Below are positions 33,301-45,164 of a stretch of DNA of 64,000 nt, in pieces. Position numbers and translations under genes: made by a program. The notes under the pieces are model-generated. The model was given only the letters and a program-made list of their open reading frames with translations, ran no database searches and was not told the DNA's origin. Origin of the DNA: Coffea arabica (lineage: Eukaryota; Streptophyta; Magnoliopsida; Gentianales; Rubiaceae); assembly GCF_036785885.1 (NCBI RefSeq), contig NC_092323.1:7758501-7822500 (forward strand). The letters run 5' to 3'. Position 1 is the first letter of the stretch. Each line of letters begins with the position of its first letter.

Positions 33301-34736
33301 CAATTAAACAAAGCAGAATGATATTTAAAAGGGCATAACCATAGATAGCTAGGCAGATGATAACAACAGATTCAATCATGTTGACTGATGGTATAGCTTT
33401 TTCGCCAGTCAAAAGAATGTAGAAGCCAATGCTCACCAGAACTGAATTGATTTCCTATGGATTCCAACTGTTTCATCCATAATGACTAACGAGGCTACAC
33501 CTTAAACCTTTGGCGTAAATCCTAAATTTACATTTCTTTAGTAGGATTTAGAACTTTTTTTTCATGAGAAATGAAGTCAAAGGAAAAATCTCAATTCCAA
33601 TAATCTCACCAAGGAACAACAGGCAGTGGAAGTTAAGCTAACCTTGTTAAAATAATTTATAAGCACATTTCTAGATTAAGAGCAGAATGCAGATGATAGA
33701 AGTTGAATGCCAAGTCAAAAGATGAACAAACAACAAATGAACTTGTTCATGATAAAATAACAGAAGCACGAGAATTAAACTAAACCTCAAGAATTTCTTG
33801 TGCTCGGTCCATGTTTCGACACAAGGGAAGATCAAACTTGAGCATTGCAAGTTCATTGTTCTTCCAAATAGCATGAACTCGATGAACAACCTCTTGAGTC
33901 ACTCCAGCTTTCATAACCTTCACCCATTTCCTCATCCTTGAAGCCTCATCCCTCAACCTATCGAGCAATTCCTCATCAAGGCTCAACTCAGCAGCAGTCA
34001 CTACCTTCTCCTTCTTCACCTTCCAAGTCACCAACTTCTCACCCCTATCCCATGGCATTTTGCCGCCAAATTTTGCCTTCCCTTCACCTTCAACCTTTCC
34101 CAGTTGAAAACCAACCTCAGATTCTTCCACAATCTTCTGAGCGTGCATCTTTTCATCTTCCCTCTCGGATATAAATCCCTCAACAGATGCAGAGTCCCCA
34201 CCTCTCGAGAGCTCTCCAGGTGAGAATATGAACTTTACCATTTCTGGTTTTTTGTGGGTTTTTTCTAAACTTTTGCTGTCTTGAAGTTTCTTAATGCCTT
34301 TAAAAATCTTCTTCATTTCTTTCTTGCCTCTCCCAGCACCCATTTTACCAGTCAGAGCCTGATCAGGGTGGTGGTCTTCAATTCTGCCAAAGTTTGAGCC
34401 TTTTTTGCTTCTTGGTCTATCAGAGAGGTTTAAGAATTGATTGGGTTCAACAAGAAGAGGACCCTGCATCCATGGAGCAGTTGGGGCTTTGATAACTGAA
34501 CATGGTTTTGAAGTAGAAGGCTTTGATGATGATAAGGATAATTCCTCATTTTTGGGTTCAATGCCACTGCTGCTCCTGATGTTGTTTTCGTCATTGATGG
34601 TGGAGAATTGTGTGGAAGGGGGAGTTAAATTAGCTGTTGGTGGATGAGAAGATAATATTGGTTTACCAATCTGGCCGGAATTACAAGAAAAATGGAAGGT
34701 ATTTGATAATCGAGGGAAAAACAATGTGTGAGACAT
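30400..34736 (-). CDS. CRS1: CRS1-type CRM-domain splicing factor, chloroplast
   Basis: Eight exons with matching phases: 34,736-33,786; 33,292-32,854; 32,248-32,118; 32,020-31,676; 31,595-31,439; 31,191-30,902; 30,767-30,708; 30,516-30,400. The total is 829 aa. The N-terminus suits a plastid transit peptide, followed by the family motif [12 protein letters not shown]. Three CRM RNA-binding domains lie at about 249-342, 441-535 ([31 protein letters not shown]) and 652-755 ([32 protein letters not shown]). CRS1 promotes splicing of the chloroplast atpF group IIA intron, which is known for the family and not shown here. The conserved segment [13 protein letters not shown]...THFVLG favours CRS1 over the related CFM2/CFM3. 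The last two short exons are the least certain. The intron 4 donor is GTGGGA. Confidence 0.88.
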
Positions 34737-35652
34737 GACAGATTTCTAGTTGGAAGGATGATGATATAGTAGTCTGCCGTCGCGATATTTGATCAACTTT
34801 ACTTTGAAGAGAGGCAGAGAGCTCTGCAGCTGAGTAGCCTCGAGGGCTTCTCTTTTCCAGTGCAGCAGCAGAGACAATGGTAATATATCATGCTTGAGCC
34901 GTTTTTCTCTTAGTATTTGTTTTTGTTTTGTTTATTGGGTTATTTTTAATCCCTATTCTACTATTATTTCAAGGATTTTTTTTTTATTGTTTTGAGAATA
35001 CACTAGTGACTCTTTTCCGAAATTTGACCATCCGATTGTACAAAACCGATCAAGCTGGTGATGTAATTCTATGCTTCGTTTTAAAAATTCATCCAAAACA
35101 ACTCGTTGATTTTATACTGCATGCCTAAAGAAATGTACTGGCTGATTTTATACTTCTACGGTTGATATCATGTTCTGTAAGTTATTTAACGTTTTACCAA
35201 AGGAACATAGTTTGCCTTGCCAGTTGCCCCTGGATCTGAAGCTAGCTAGTCATTCAGTTCCCTTCAGTAGCCCTTCTAACCGTAATGAATTTTGGCCATC
35301 TCCCCATTTCAAGTTACAGCAATTACCGCAATGAATTTTGGCCATCTCCCCATTTCAAGTTACAGCAATTACCGCAGCAAGGAAAATCATCACAACCAAG
35401 GGAAGACAACTAAATGAAACTTCTACATAATCATGTCGTAAACCAGCACAATTTATATTATCTACCTCGCATATAGAAACACTAACACAAGAATGAGGTC
35501 TTCCCATATCATCCTTCACTTTAAGTGCAGAAATCCAACTAAACAACCAGGCTAAGTACCAGAATTCTATTAACTTTGTAGGACAACCGACCCCCCTTCC
35601 CCCACCTCCCTCAGGCAAAAACAAAAGGTGAAAAAAAAAATCAAATTACACA
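34737..35652. other. spacer between CRS1 start and DWF7 end
   Basis: It holds the CRS1 5' UTR/promoter (right of 34,737, minus-strand gene) and the DWF7 3' UTR. A 46-bp tandem duplication lies at 35,284-35,375. No further gene is seen. Confidence 0.6.
35284..35375. repeat. 46-bp tandem duplication
   Basis: AATGAATTTTGGCCATCTCC and what follows, up to CAGCAATTACCGC, occur twice in direct succession with almost no difference, so the duplication is recent. Confidence 0.9.
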
Positions 35653-38600
35653 TTACGGCTTCTTGGCCTCATCCTCCTCAGGGTCGCGAAGCGTGTTAAA
35701 CATCCAGTCCATCCATATTGTGTAGTGGCCGTAATTATGGCGATATGTGGTGTGGTGAATTGTATGGTAACCAGCACCCATTACAGGCCATATTTTACCA
35801 TGTATGCAGTCATGGATGTTTGCAGTCCATACAGCCTCCATGAATAAGAGGGCTATGTGTGTAGTAAAATGCATGGGCAGCAGGACGAGAGCTACCACAT
35901 GTGGTACTGCCTGCAGTATGCCGTCCAGTGGGTGGAATGCCAAACCTGACCAGAAAAGTTACAGCTCGTTAGTGTTTGATCTCGTAGAAAAGCAACCATG
36001 AATATAACAAACAAAATAGCATATCATCATGTCCTACATTACTGTGCATTGATCTCCGATACTGCCAAACTGAAAGTCACTCAACAGAAGATAAATAAAG
36101 AGACATCCGTAAGGCTTTTTCTCCCACAAACAAATAATAGATACGGAAATAGAAAAATATAAACAAGAAAGTTGTTAGTTTTAGGAACATTTAGAAGACC
36201 AAAGAGAGGAATTAGCAAGTCATACATAAACACAAAATACCAATTTTACAGTAGAACAGAATTTTACCATGCCTAAAAGGGGACAAAACAGTTAAAAAAA
36301 AAAAAAGCACCGTTCTTTCTGTGCAATTACATTATGAGTTTCAAAGAAAGCCAAGATATCAGTCCTAAGACGTGGAACCCTTGTGCAAGCCACAGCAGAA
36401 TCTGTTTGTGGCACTTGCTGAAGATATCTTTTTCATTGGCTTCAAAAAGTTCACAAGGACTTAGGGCTAAGTGCAAGTGCATGTGTAAAATATAGGAGTA
36501 TAGCACAAGGATGTATCAACAGAGTAGCATTCTCAGTGTTCCATGGCCTTTGTCAGTTTCATCTTAACCTGATTCCGTCAAATACAAAGTTGAAATGATT
36601 TTGATGCAAAGAACCTAGAAAATTGAATAATACGTATCGACATATTCGAGTTTTTCAAATAAAACTCAAATATCCTTGACCAGAGTTCACGAATAGCCCG
36701 CTTGACTATCACGACCAGTTTACTTGTGCAGCTTACCATGTATCTACAGTAATCATTGACAACACATGGGGATATCCGAGATCACATAAAATTGGCACAT
36801 GGGACAAAGTGACCAACAATATGCCCTCGTGGAATCTTTTGTTTAAATCTATGTCAACAAGTCTGAGATTTATGCAACTTTTTAAGCCCACAAGTTTATG
36901 AAATTCCATAGAAATTTATAATTTAAGCAGAAAATGTTGTCATTGTTTGTCATCATAAAAGCATTTTAACTTCAATTCAAAGAACGCAAATACAAGTAAC
37001 TGCATAAGGACTTGGGACTAGGCAACTGGCAATGAACCATATGGTAGAATGTGTTTCATTTTCGGAAAACCAGCTTTGCCACAAGTTTTTTATTCGAAAC
37101 ATGGAACTGGTAATTGAAGTTCACCAGAAACAGATGCCCAAAGGGAACATAAGTAGCTGGCATAAAATATGAGTACAACTCTGCATCAATAAATCAGACA
37201 AACAGCATTTTGTTGGTGTCATAAAAATACCAAACAGAGCAAAGCAGAAGCTAGTATTTCTGACAGTTACATTCATTCACTAAAAGCTACAACGCTGCTT
37301 CTGTCAATACAAGATTCACAGATGCTAATACATACCAGCAAAAGGAGATAGCGTATTCTGCTTGTTGTAGATGTGATGAGTGGCATGAAGATACTTGTAA
37401 AGAGGCTTTATGTCATGCAACTCTCTATGCATCCAGTAAATTCCAAACTCCACAAATACAAGATAAGCACTGAGATATAATAGGTAGGGAAGCCAACCAA
37501 CATCGCTTATTCTCGAAAAGCACTTTGTTCGTCCATTTTCAATCATGTGCTCAGAGAGTGTGGGAAGAAGAGTATACCAAGGCATTGCTTTCATCGCCAC
37601 ATATATTTGCAAGAGCATGGCTTTATTTGAAGGGATAGCATCTGCAACCGAAGCTTTCATCAGGACTAGAAGTAGAAATGTCCTTAATGCTTCTAATATA
37701 GCAAAACTGAAAGCTAAAGCATGGCAGATTAAATTATAGCACATATTGCACATTAAAGTTGCCTTTGTTTTAAAGTATAAAATCATAAATGACGTTTTTA
37801 CTTATCCAGCAAATGATGCTGACAAAATATTGCAGAACGCCTTATGAGCTCGTAACTACACATAACCTTGATTCAGAACTAATTGGTTTCCATGTTATGA
37901 AAGATGTATTTAATGTCCAACAGAACCTAACCAAGATGAGAAAAATCATATGCTGTTTGCATAGCCTACATAATGAAGACTATTTCTTTTCTTGCACAAA
38001 AACATATAGCCTAGTGGTCTTTTTTATGCACTTCAAAATTTTGAAAGGAATTATAAAAGCCCCTGTACATACAGTCACAAGTTCACAATGTGGCTTTATA
38101 ACATAGGCCTTTTAGCTTTTTGGTACGGCTTTTGATCTGTCATGTACTCACACTCTGAAAGGATGTCCTGCCAGCACTTCCCTTGGGGAAATTATCTTGC
38201 GCAAAAAGTGAAGATTTATGATTAAATTCTTTACATTAATAACCACACATTAGAAAGTGAAAGACAAGACAAACAAGATATTAAGCCCTAAAGCAAGTAA
38301 CTTCTTCAAGAAAACAAGTGTGTTTGGATTGTAAATTATTTGAGATAATTTTGTGAAAAAAGTATTGTAGCATTTTTTTGATATGATGTATGTGAGATAA
38401 AAAAGTGATTGGAAAATGTGTTGATGCCAAGCAAGTCAGTGTGTGTAAATAATGTGTAAATAAAGTGTAATAATTTACAATCCAAACACAATCGATATGA
38501 AATACAAGTTCCATCTCATGTTACATAGCCTGTCTTATACCCTTACCACTGTAACTAACCGCTTGAATTTTACCTAACAACTGAGATGAGATCTTCATCC

Positions 38601-39616
38601 TACAGGGCTAAGTAAATCCCTATTCTCCTGTAAAATCTATTTAGGGCCATGTCATCTGCCAGACTATTACCTTTTATCAATCCTCTTCCACTAACTTTCC
38701 AAGTACAAATCATATCAGAGGTTCAAATCGGTATATCAATGAATCGATGAAGTCAATTTTGATTCTATTCTTCAACAATTGTTACTATTAGCCAAATGTG
38801 AAGGAAAGGCGGAGGACTAGATGATTGAGAAGGACAACTAAGCAGATAACTTGAGTGTTAAATACATGTAACAAATTAACAATCTTTTACATGAATCACA
38901 TCAGATTTTGCCAAAAAGTTAGTTATTTTAGCAAACAGGGAAGGACAATCAGTCAATTAACTGCAAAGAAAGGGAGGGGGGGTGGGGGGATCAGCTGAAC
39001 AAGCTATAAAAAAAAATTTTAAATACCCACTGTTATATGAATGTGGAATGGTCACCCACTGATGCAGACAAGCATTGGCGGCAATACAATCAGTGAGAAA
39101 CTGATTAGAAATAAATTCTTTTTAAAGCATAACAACAATGTCCACGCGATTGAGTGACATCTGTTAGTCCAAAAATTATGAAACAGAAAATATGCATCTT
39201 TGACCAAATAAATACTAGATCGGAAATCAACAGTAGTACCATTTTGCAAGAGAAATATTTGATTGCGTTTGAAGAAAAATAAGTAAACGAACAATAAAAT
39301 TGATACTGGAAAAGAAAGAACCAACAACGACAAGATGTTCTTAATTGGAAAATGGATTCAAGAACATTTTGAAAAAATAAGTTGGGATGCAAGAACCTTT
39401 AGGAACGTAGACATTTCGCCTGAGATGGTAGATATACAAACACCAGAGGAAGCCGGAGATGAAGTAAAGTAAGGTGCCGCCAATGTAGTTGCGGAGCCAT
39501 CCCCGGAAGAAGTGTGGGAGAGGAGCCCACCATCTCTCCGGCAAGAGAGAGGCCAGAACAATGTCGTTGTAGAAGGACGTCTCCTGCACAAACAGCTTCA
39601 AATATTCCTCATCCAT
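35653..39616 (-). CDS. DWF7: Delta7-sterol C5(6)-desaturase
   Basis: Three exons: 39,616-39,397 (phase 1), 37,641-37,336 (phase 1) and 35,945-35,653; the product is 272 aa, close to the family's usual length. The N-terminus ([40 protein letters not shown]) is typical of STE1/DWF7. The three di-iron histidine boxes are all present: HRELH and HATHH in exon 2, HTIHH in exon 3. Several hydrophobic segments anchor it in the ER membrane, where the family introduces the C5 double bond in sterol and brassinosteroid precursor synthesis. It sits between CRS1 and a GT14 gene, all on the minus strand. The first intron (37,642-39,396) contains a MITE. No damage is seen. Confidence 0.93.
38319..38490. mobile_element. 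MITE, GTTTGGAT-end family, in DWF7 intron 1
   Basis: A perfect inverted pair is visible: TGTTTGGATTGTAAATTATT at the left and its reverse complement at the right end (about 38,470-38,490), around a core containing ATGATGTATGTGAGATAAAA. It is the best-preserved ends of the family in the window. Confidence 0.85.
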
Positions 39617-40135
39617 CTCTATATATCTAGTCTATCTTCTGACACAGCAATAGTCACGCCGCGACCGTCGCCGCGAGGAGGAGGATGGGGTAGCGGAGAT
39701 TTAGACGCAGACAGATGAGAGTAGTAAGGTACACTTAATATGCAGCGGAGTAATAACTAATAACAATGGGACAGTGCAGTACAGTACAACTAGGTTGGGC
39801 AGTAAATATCTAAAAGTCCGTGGCGAGTTCAGGGTGCTGGCATGTCCAATACATAACTTGTGGAGCGAAGGGTCAGGTTCAAATCTTGTTTCTCGTCAAA
39901 ATTGTTACCTAATATGCTTTCTCTTATATTCGTATGGGTGTCTAATACACTCATATGATTTTATAATGGTTTAATTCTCGTTGATTCCCGTAATCCTATT
40001 GGATTACTTTTTCAGTCTGACAGTGATTCAATCCCCGTCAATTTTTCATGACTCTGTTAAATCACTCTATATCCCGTTGAATCACTCCCTCAAAATAAAT
40101 TAAAATAGAAATAGGTATAAATAATAAAGTTCAGG
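39617..40135. other. DWF7 upstream region
   Basis: It contains the 5' UTR and probably the promoter of DWF7. The part around 39,655-39,715 is GC-rich. No other gene is seen. Confidence 0.5.
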
Positions 40136-40150
40136 GTGCTAGCGTGTGAT

Positions 40151-40259
40151 TTTTTTTTATTTTTTATTTTTATCAACACAGGAATATCCGGGTCAATCCT
40201 TACGGAGCCCGACTAATCTCCTGCGGTTTGGGTCCGGCGCCCCAACCCGGCCCGAACAG
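40151..40259 (-). mobile_element. SINE family 1, 5'-truncated
   Basis: It is flanked by the 15-bp duplication GTGCTAGCGTGTGAT (40,136-40,150 and 40,260-40,274). The T-rich left end is the A tail in reverse. The body has CCGGGTCAATCCTTACGGAG and CCCGACTAATC, shared with 40,583-40,788 and about 59,593-59,790. Confidence 0.85.
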
Positions 40260-40582
40260 GTGCTAGCGTGTGATATTTCTCTCTTTTTTTTTAAGAGTTA
40301 GGACGGTTCAGATGGGAGGCAATCGAGTCATTTTTCCTTTTTTCTCCCATCCCAAGTCCCAATCGGCAACATCTACCAAATGAATACTTTGGCACACATG
40401 CTGCATATTCGCTGCAAAAATCAGGTTTGAACGTCGGTCTACCATTCAAACGAATTTTTAACCTCTTCTGGTGGTCAACTTACCTATGACAAATTAGTTA
40501 GCAATTGAGTTGATGGGGCAACATTGAATGACCACCCGTATATGTTTTTATGGTAAGTAAAAGTTTGAGCACAATCAGTTTT

Positions 40583-40788
40583 TTTTTTTTTTTTTTTTGC
40601 TGACGGAGTGGGTGTCCGGGTCAAGTCCTTAAAGGCGGCCCGACTAATCCCACTTCGGCCCGGCCCAGCGCCCCAACCAGACCTAGCACGTTAGATGCAC
40701 GGAGAAACCGATGTTGCTGCGGAGATTCGATCCCGGGACATGAGAACCCAAGGAAGAGGCGCCAACCACCAGCCCATTCACGTGGGGG
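40583..40788 (-). mobile_element. SINE family 1, near full length
   Basis: It is flanked by CAATCAGTTTT (40,572-40,582 and 40,789-40,799). In the minus direction it begins CCCCCACGTGAATGGGCTGG and has a tRNA-like B box (GGATCGAATCTCC), then the GCCGGGCCGAAGTGGGATTA body and an A tail. This is a tRNA-derived SINE. Confidence 0.88.
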
Positions 40789-40799
40789 CAATCAGTTTT

Positions 40800-41724
40800 A
40801 ATAACTATCATGGGTTTGAGCATGTCTCGAAATCATAAATCTTACATTAGTAACAAAATTCAAATACATAAACCCTATGTGAAGAAATGCTCTGTCCTTA
40901 CCATCCAAACTAATTTAGGTTGGCACTACCATATTAAGTGAAGTCTACTTCTCTTTTAGTCGTTTTTTTTGTGTTATTTTGTTATCTTTCATGCGTATCA
41001 TGCTCTGGAATTTCTGCCCCTTCTCTTGACGTACATTGTTTCAATATGTGATTAAATCTTTTTTAAATTTCATTATTAGCATACTTTTCTGAACTAAAAG
41101 TGCTATAATAATTATTTTAAATTTTTAAAATTATCTTTTCTTAAACACACTCAACTTCTAATCTTATGTTATCCATCTATTTTAGAAATAAATGTGATTG
41201 TGTGGGGTTGTTGTGTTTTTTTTTTATGGTAAGAAATAGATGTTGCTTTTGTTACATATATACAAGCATAGTCATAATTCGGTTTTTTTTTTTTTTTTTG
41301 TTTGTGGAAAGGAAGAATTTTTTGTATTAGCAAAATGTTGTAAACAAACGAATAGTTTATCTAACTTGCACCAAATGTTGTATAAAAGGTTTTAGCAATC
41401 AAACACAACTACACCTTTCACCTATCCATAATTGCACTTCCCTCAGTCCATAGTGGCGGCATTCCTCACTGACATGAATCAACTTCTGATGGCACATATA
41501 CGTTTACCCCTTTAATAGCCATATGATACATTTTACAGTTCTAAGAAGGCACATAAGGGTGCGATCATACCAGCACTAATGCACCGGATCTCATCAAAAC
41601 TACGAAATTAAGTGTGCTTGAATGAGAATAGTACTAGGACGAGTGATCCCCTGAAAAATCCTAGTGTTGTACCCCTCCCTTTTATGCAACTAGCATAGGG
41701 AAAAAGAAATAGGGATATAATCAT
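40800..41724. other. intergenic, no gene seen
   Basis: AT-rich sequence with T and A runs. I found no coding or clear repeat signal. Confidence 0.5.
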
Positions 41725-42040
41725 AGAATCGGATTCGAAGGTGGAATTGGAGTTGATGGTAGAAGCAGCGGCCACATCGTCTTACCATTATTTGGTTAAG
41801 TAGATAAGAACCATGAAGAACAGAGAATGGTCATGCAAACTATAACATATCTGGAAGGAAGGGAATAGATGTGCAGACTGGCTAGCAAAGGAAGCAATCT
41901 AACTACAGCTACCAAATAGACCGATAGAAGAACCACCGACCGGACTCGAGGAGTTATTAAGAGCTGATGTAATTGAGGTCACAGCCCCATGCTTAGTATC
42001 GTGTTAAGAGGCAGTTGCCTCTCATTTGTATAAAAAAAAA
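41725..42040 (+). mobile_element. LINE 3' end fragment
   Basis: The frame around 41,820-41,903 reads REWSCKL, a stop, then HIWKEGNRCADWLAKEAI, the C-terminal part of the RNase H-like domain of plant L1-type LINEs. It is followed by a short 3' UTR and an A tail at 42,032-42,040. The 5' part is missing. The element's left edge is approximate. Confidence 0.75.
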
Positions 42041-45000
42041 GATACATAAAACTGAAAATTACCCAAACAATGCTGCTAAAAGCAGAAGTGTTGAAATATG
42101 TTCTTAGTGGAGGCAAGGACTGGGGAAGCCTAGCAACAAGACAAATACGAGAATACAATTGCCCCAGATCAAGATTTTTTTTCTTACTTTTCTCTCATCG
42201 GAAGAGGATAATGTGCGAAGTGAATCACACAAATATGAGATTTCCACATAAATTATGAAGAATGAAAATAATATGATAGATTAGGGTTGACAGAGGACTC
42301 GACTTTGACAGGTCCCCCAAATGTTTAAAGCACCAAATGTTTGGCTAAATGGGTGTCCAAAAAACACTTTATAATTAATTTTTATTTTAAAATAGAACTA
42401 ATCTGGAATAAAAATCTAACTACAGTGACCAGTACTTATATACAATCATATGATAAATTAGGTGTAATGTATATATGTTCATATATATGAAAGTAAATAT
42501 TTTAATTAGAGTTATTTTTCACTCCTGTATAGCATGCCTAATTGAAAAAAAATTAATGGATTGTGGGTTATTTGGGTTTTACCCATATTGAATATTATAT
42601 TATATGTTTAAAAATTATTTCTAATTTTAAAATAACTTTAAAAAATAACTAATCTTATATTAATGATATCTAAAATAACTTTAAAAAATAACTAAACTTA
42701 TCTAAATGCTTTCTATGAAATTATTACATGAAACTATAGTAAAATTTTTTCAAATCACAATTATTAAAATCTTACATATTCCATAAATTACTTCCTTTCA
42801 CCACCATGTCATTGATTAGTATTCAAATTGTTCATCATCTCTTCCCTTAATTTTGAATTAATTTAATACAAAAAGAGAATTAATTGTTATATCGATTGAT
42901 TTACCAATATGGTTGGAAACTAAATATTTATTGATTAAAAAACTGAATTGCTGGGTCTTTTCTACTTAATTAAATATGAATATATAGTTCTAAATTTATG
43001 GTCATTATAAAAATTTAAATTATCTAAAAAAAATATCTACCTAGTTTTTTGTATAGGATATATTATTTGATATATACTATCATATTATAGTGAAAGTATG
43101 TAAATAAAATTTTAAAAATTAGTAAATAATTAAATATTTAGAATACATTAATTTTTTAAAATTAATATAAATGAACATGTAGGATTGTTGTTAATTTTCA
43201 TATTTAAATTATTTATATTTGCATTAATTCACAATAAATAAGAAAAGAGACCGTGTTAAGGTACGGGCAAAATTCTAGTTTAGATTTGATAATGAATACC
43301 TGATGGGTACATACTAAAAACAATCTTAGGTAATAACCTTAATATAATCCGAATCCTCTTAATAATAATGTTAATTGTATTCACTATATGTTATTTGCAC
43401 TCTCACTATCCTATTTTTATTTTGATGAGACCATATTATCCCATTTATAATTTCATCTCTTTGTCTATATGTTAATTTTACTAGATTTTCTCTTATATTC
43501 TAAAACCAATTAATTATTCCATTACACATTAAAATAGTTAATTTAAAATTGTCACTAATATGTATTATGTATTTTTCTACAAAACTTCATAAAATTATAT
43601 GATGCCAAAGATCAATTTAGCAATGTAATATGAACAAATTCCAAACTCCAAGTCCAAAAAAATAAATAAATAAAAAATCCCAAGGTTCAAAGATGACAAA
43701 AAATTGAGTATAACTATAATGTCTTATAAATAGGATACTAATACTTTAAAAAATCTACTAAGAATAGCTCATATAGCCACCATAGATGGACTGAAACTTT
43801 CTAGTATATTTCAACAAAATCTTATGATGCAATGGAACCTTAATTGTATTCATAAAAAATCTGCAAAATTGAAATTGAAATTGAAATAAGAAAATGACAA
43901 ATAAATTAAAAAACAGTTATGTAGATTTAGAAAAAGAGAAGCAAAAGTTAAATTTTTTTACCTTTTGGACATGTATGTGCCCAACTTCCTTACATGTGAA
44001 CACAAGATAGGGTAGGAAAAGAAATTAGGGCAAAGGTAATATGATTCCATCAAGATGAAAATGAGGTAGTAGAAGTACAAATAATATAAGGGGAGTGCAA
44101 ATAACATTACCCAGAATTAATCACTAATTCGCCTTTCTTTTGGTTTGTTTATTTATTGTTTGGGTTGATTGTGATTCCCATTTACAGCCTATGTTGGTTG
44201 GTGAATTGAAAGATTTTATCAGAATACTGTTGGCGGAGACAATTTACTGCTGGCGACATAACTAGGTGCTTCAAGCAGTTTTGAATCAATACCGGCCCCC
44301 GGGCGCCCGCGGGAGGGAGAGTTTTTTTTGGGGGGGGGTTCTACAGCAATAATCACGCAATGATGTTATCTATAGTGAAACATCTAATTCAGAAATATGG
44401 ATCTTATAAAAAAAGCCACACACTGCAACAAACGCACAGTTACAAGATTTGAACTAAACACTTTTGTTTTAGGCCCTCAACATTAATCGCTGCTACCATT
44501 GTTCAGGGAGGACTAGCAAACGTTGTTTGAGACCATAGTTCACTTAAAGCGTTTCTTACATATTGTTAATCAACACAGTTCTCAAATCAGCAACGCGCGA
44601 GAGATCTTTTATAATAAAATGGTCCATTATTATCAATTGAATCAATTTTTATTGACCGTTTCAAAATATTTTAATTTCTATTGTAAGAGCAATAGTTAGT
44701 ATATACACATCTGTTGTTCTAATGCATTCTATTTTTTTCTTTTTTTTCGTTTTGCATGCTATTTTATTTATATTTTAAACACATTTTTGAACTCATCTTT
44801 TTATATTTTCTACTTTCACATATATCAATCACACCACAAAAATGCTACAATAATTATTGCAAACAATTTCAAAAAAAAATACAATAATAACGCCAATAAA
44901 TATAAGAAATTCTATTATGTGAAACACAAAAGAACGAGAAGTTTATTCCGGGCCTATTCTAGTGAGGGCTAACGAATAAAAGAGTAACTAAAGAACAGGT

Positions 45001-45164
45001 ACAACGGGATGAAAAAAAATAAAATAAAAATGATAGTTCCTACATATATATAGTCAGTTATAAACCAATACAGTAAAGAAAAAGGAACAGGGAATAACTA
45101 ACTGAATCTATGAGTAAGTAATGAGTATGATGTTAATTAATCGCAGTGTAATATGACAAACGAG
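42041..45164. other. long AT-rich intergenic region
   Basis: About 3.1 kb without a supportable gene. Most of it is very AT-rich. One abrupt GC-rich patch lies at about 44,293-44,339. The segment 44,790-44,875 resembles part of the MITE core found elsewhere (CACATATATCAATCACACCAC). Confidence 0.6.

Noticed and set aside
40583-40788. Possible tRNA gene (B-box-like GGATCGAATCTCC)
   Set aside because: No cloverleaf partner; the A tail and flanking duplication show it is a SINE. The same holds for 58,109-58,345.
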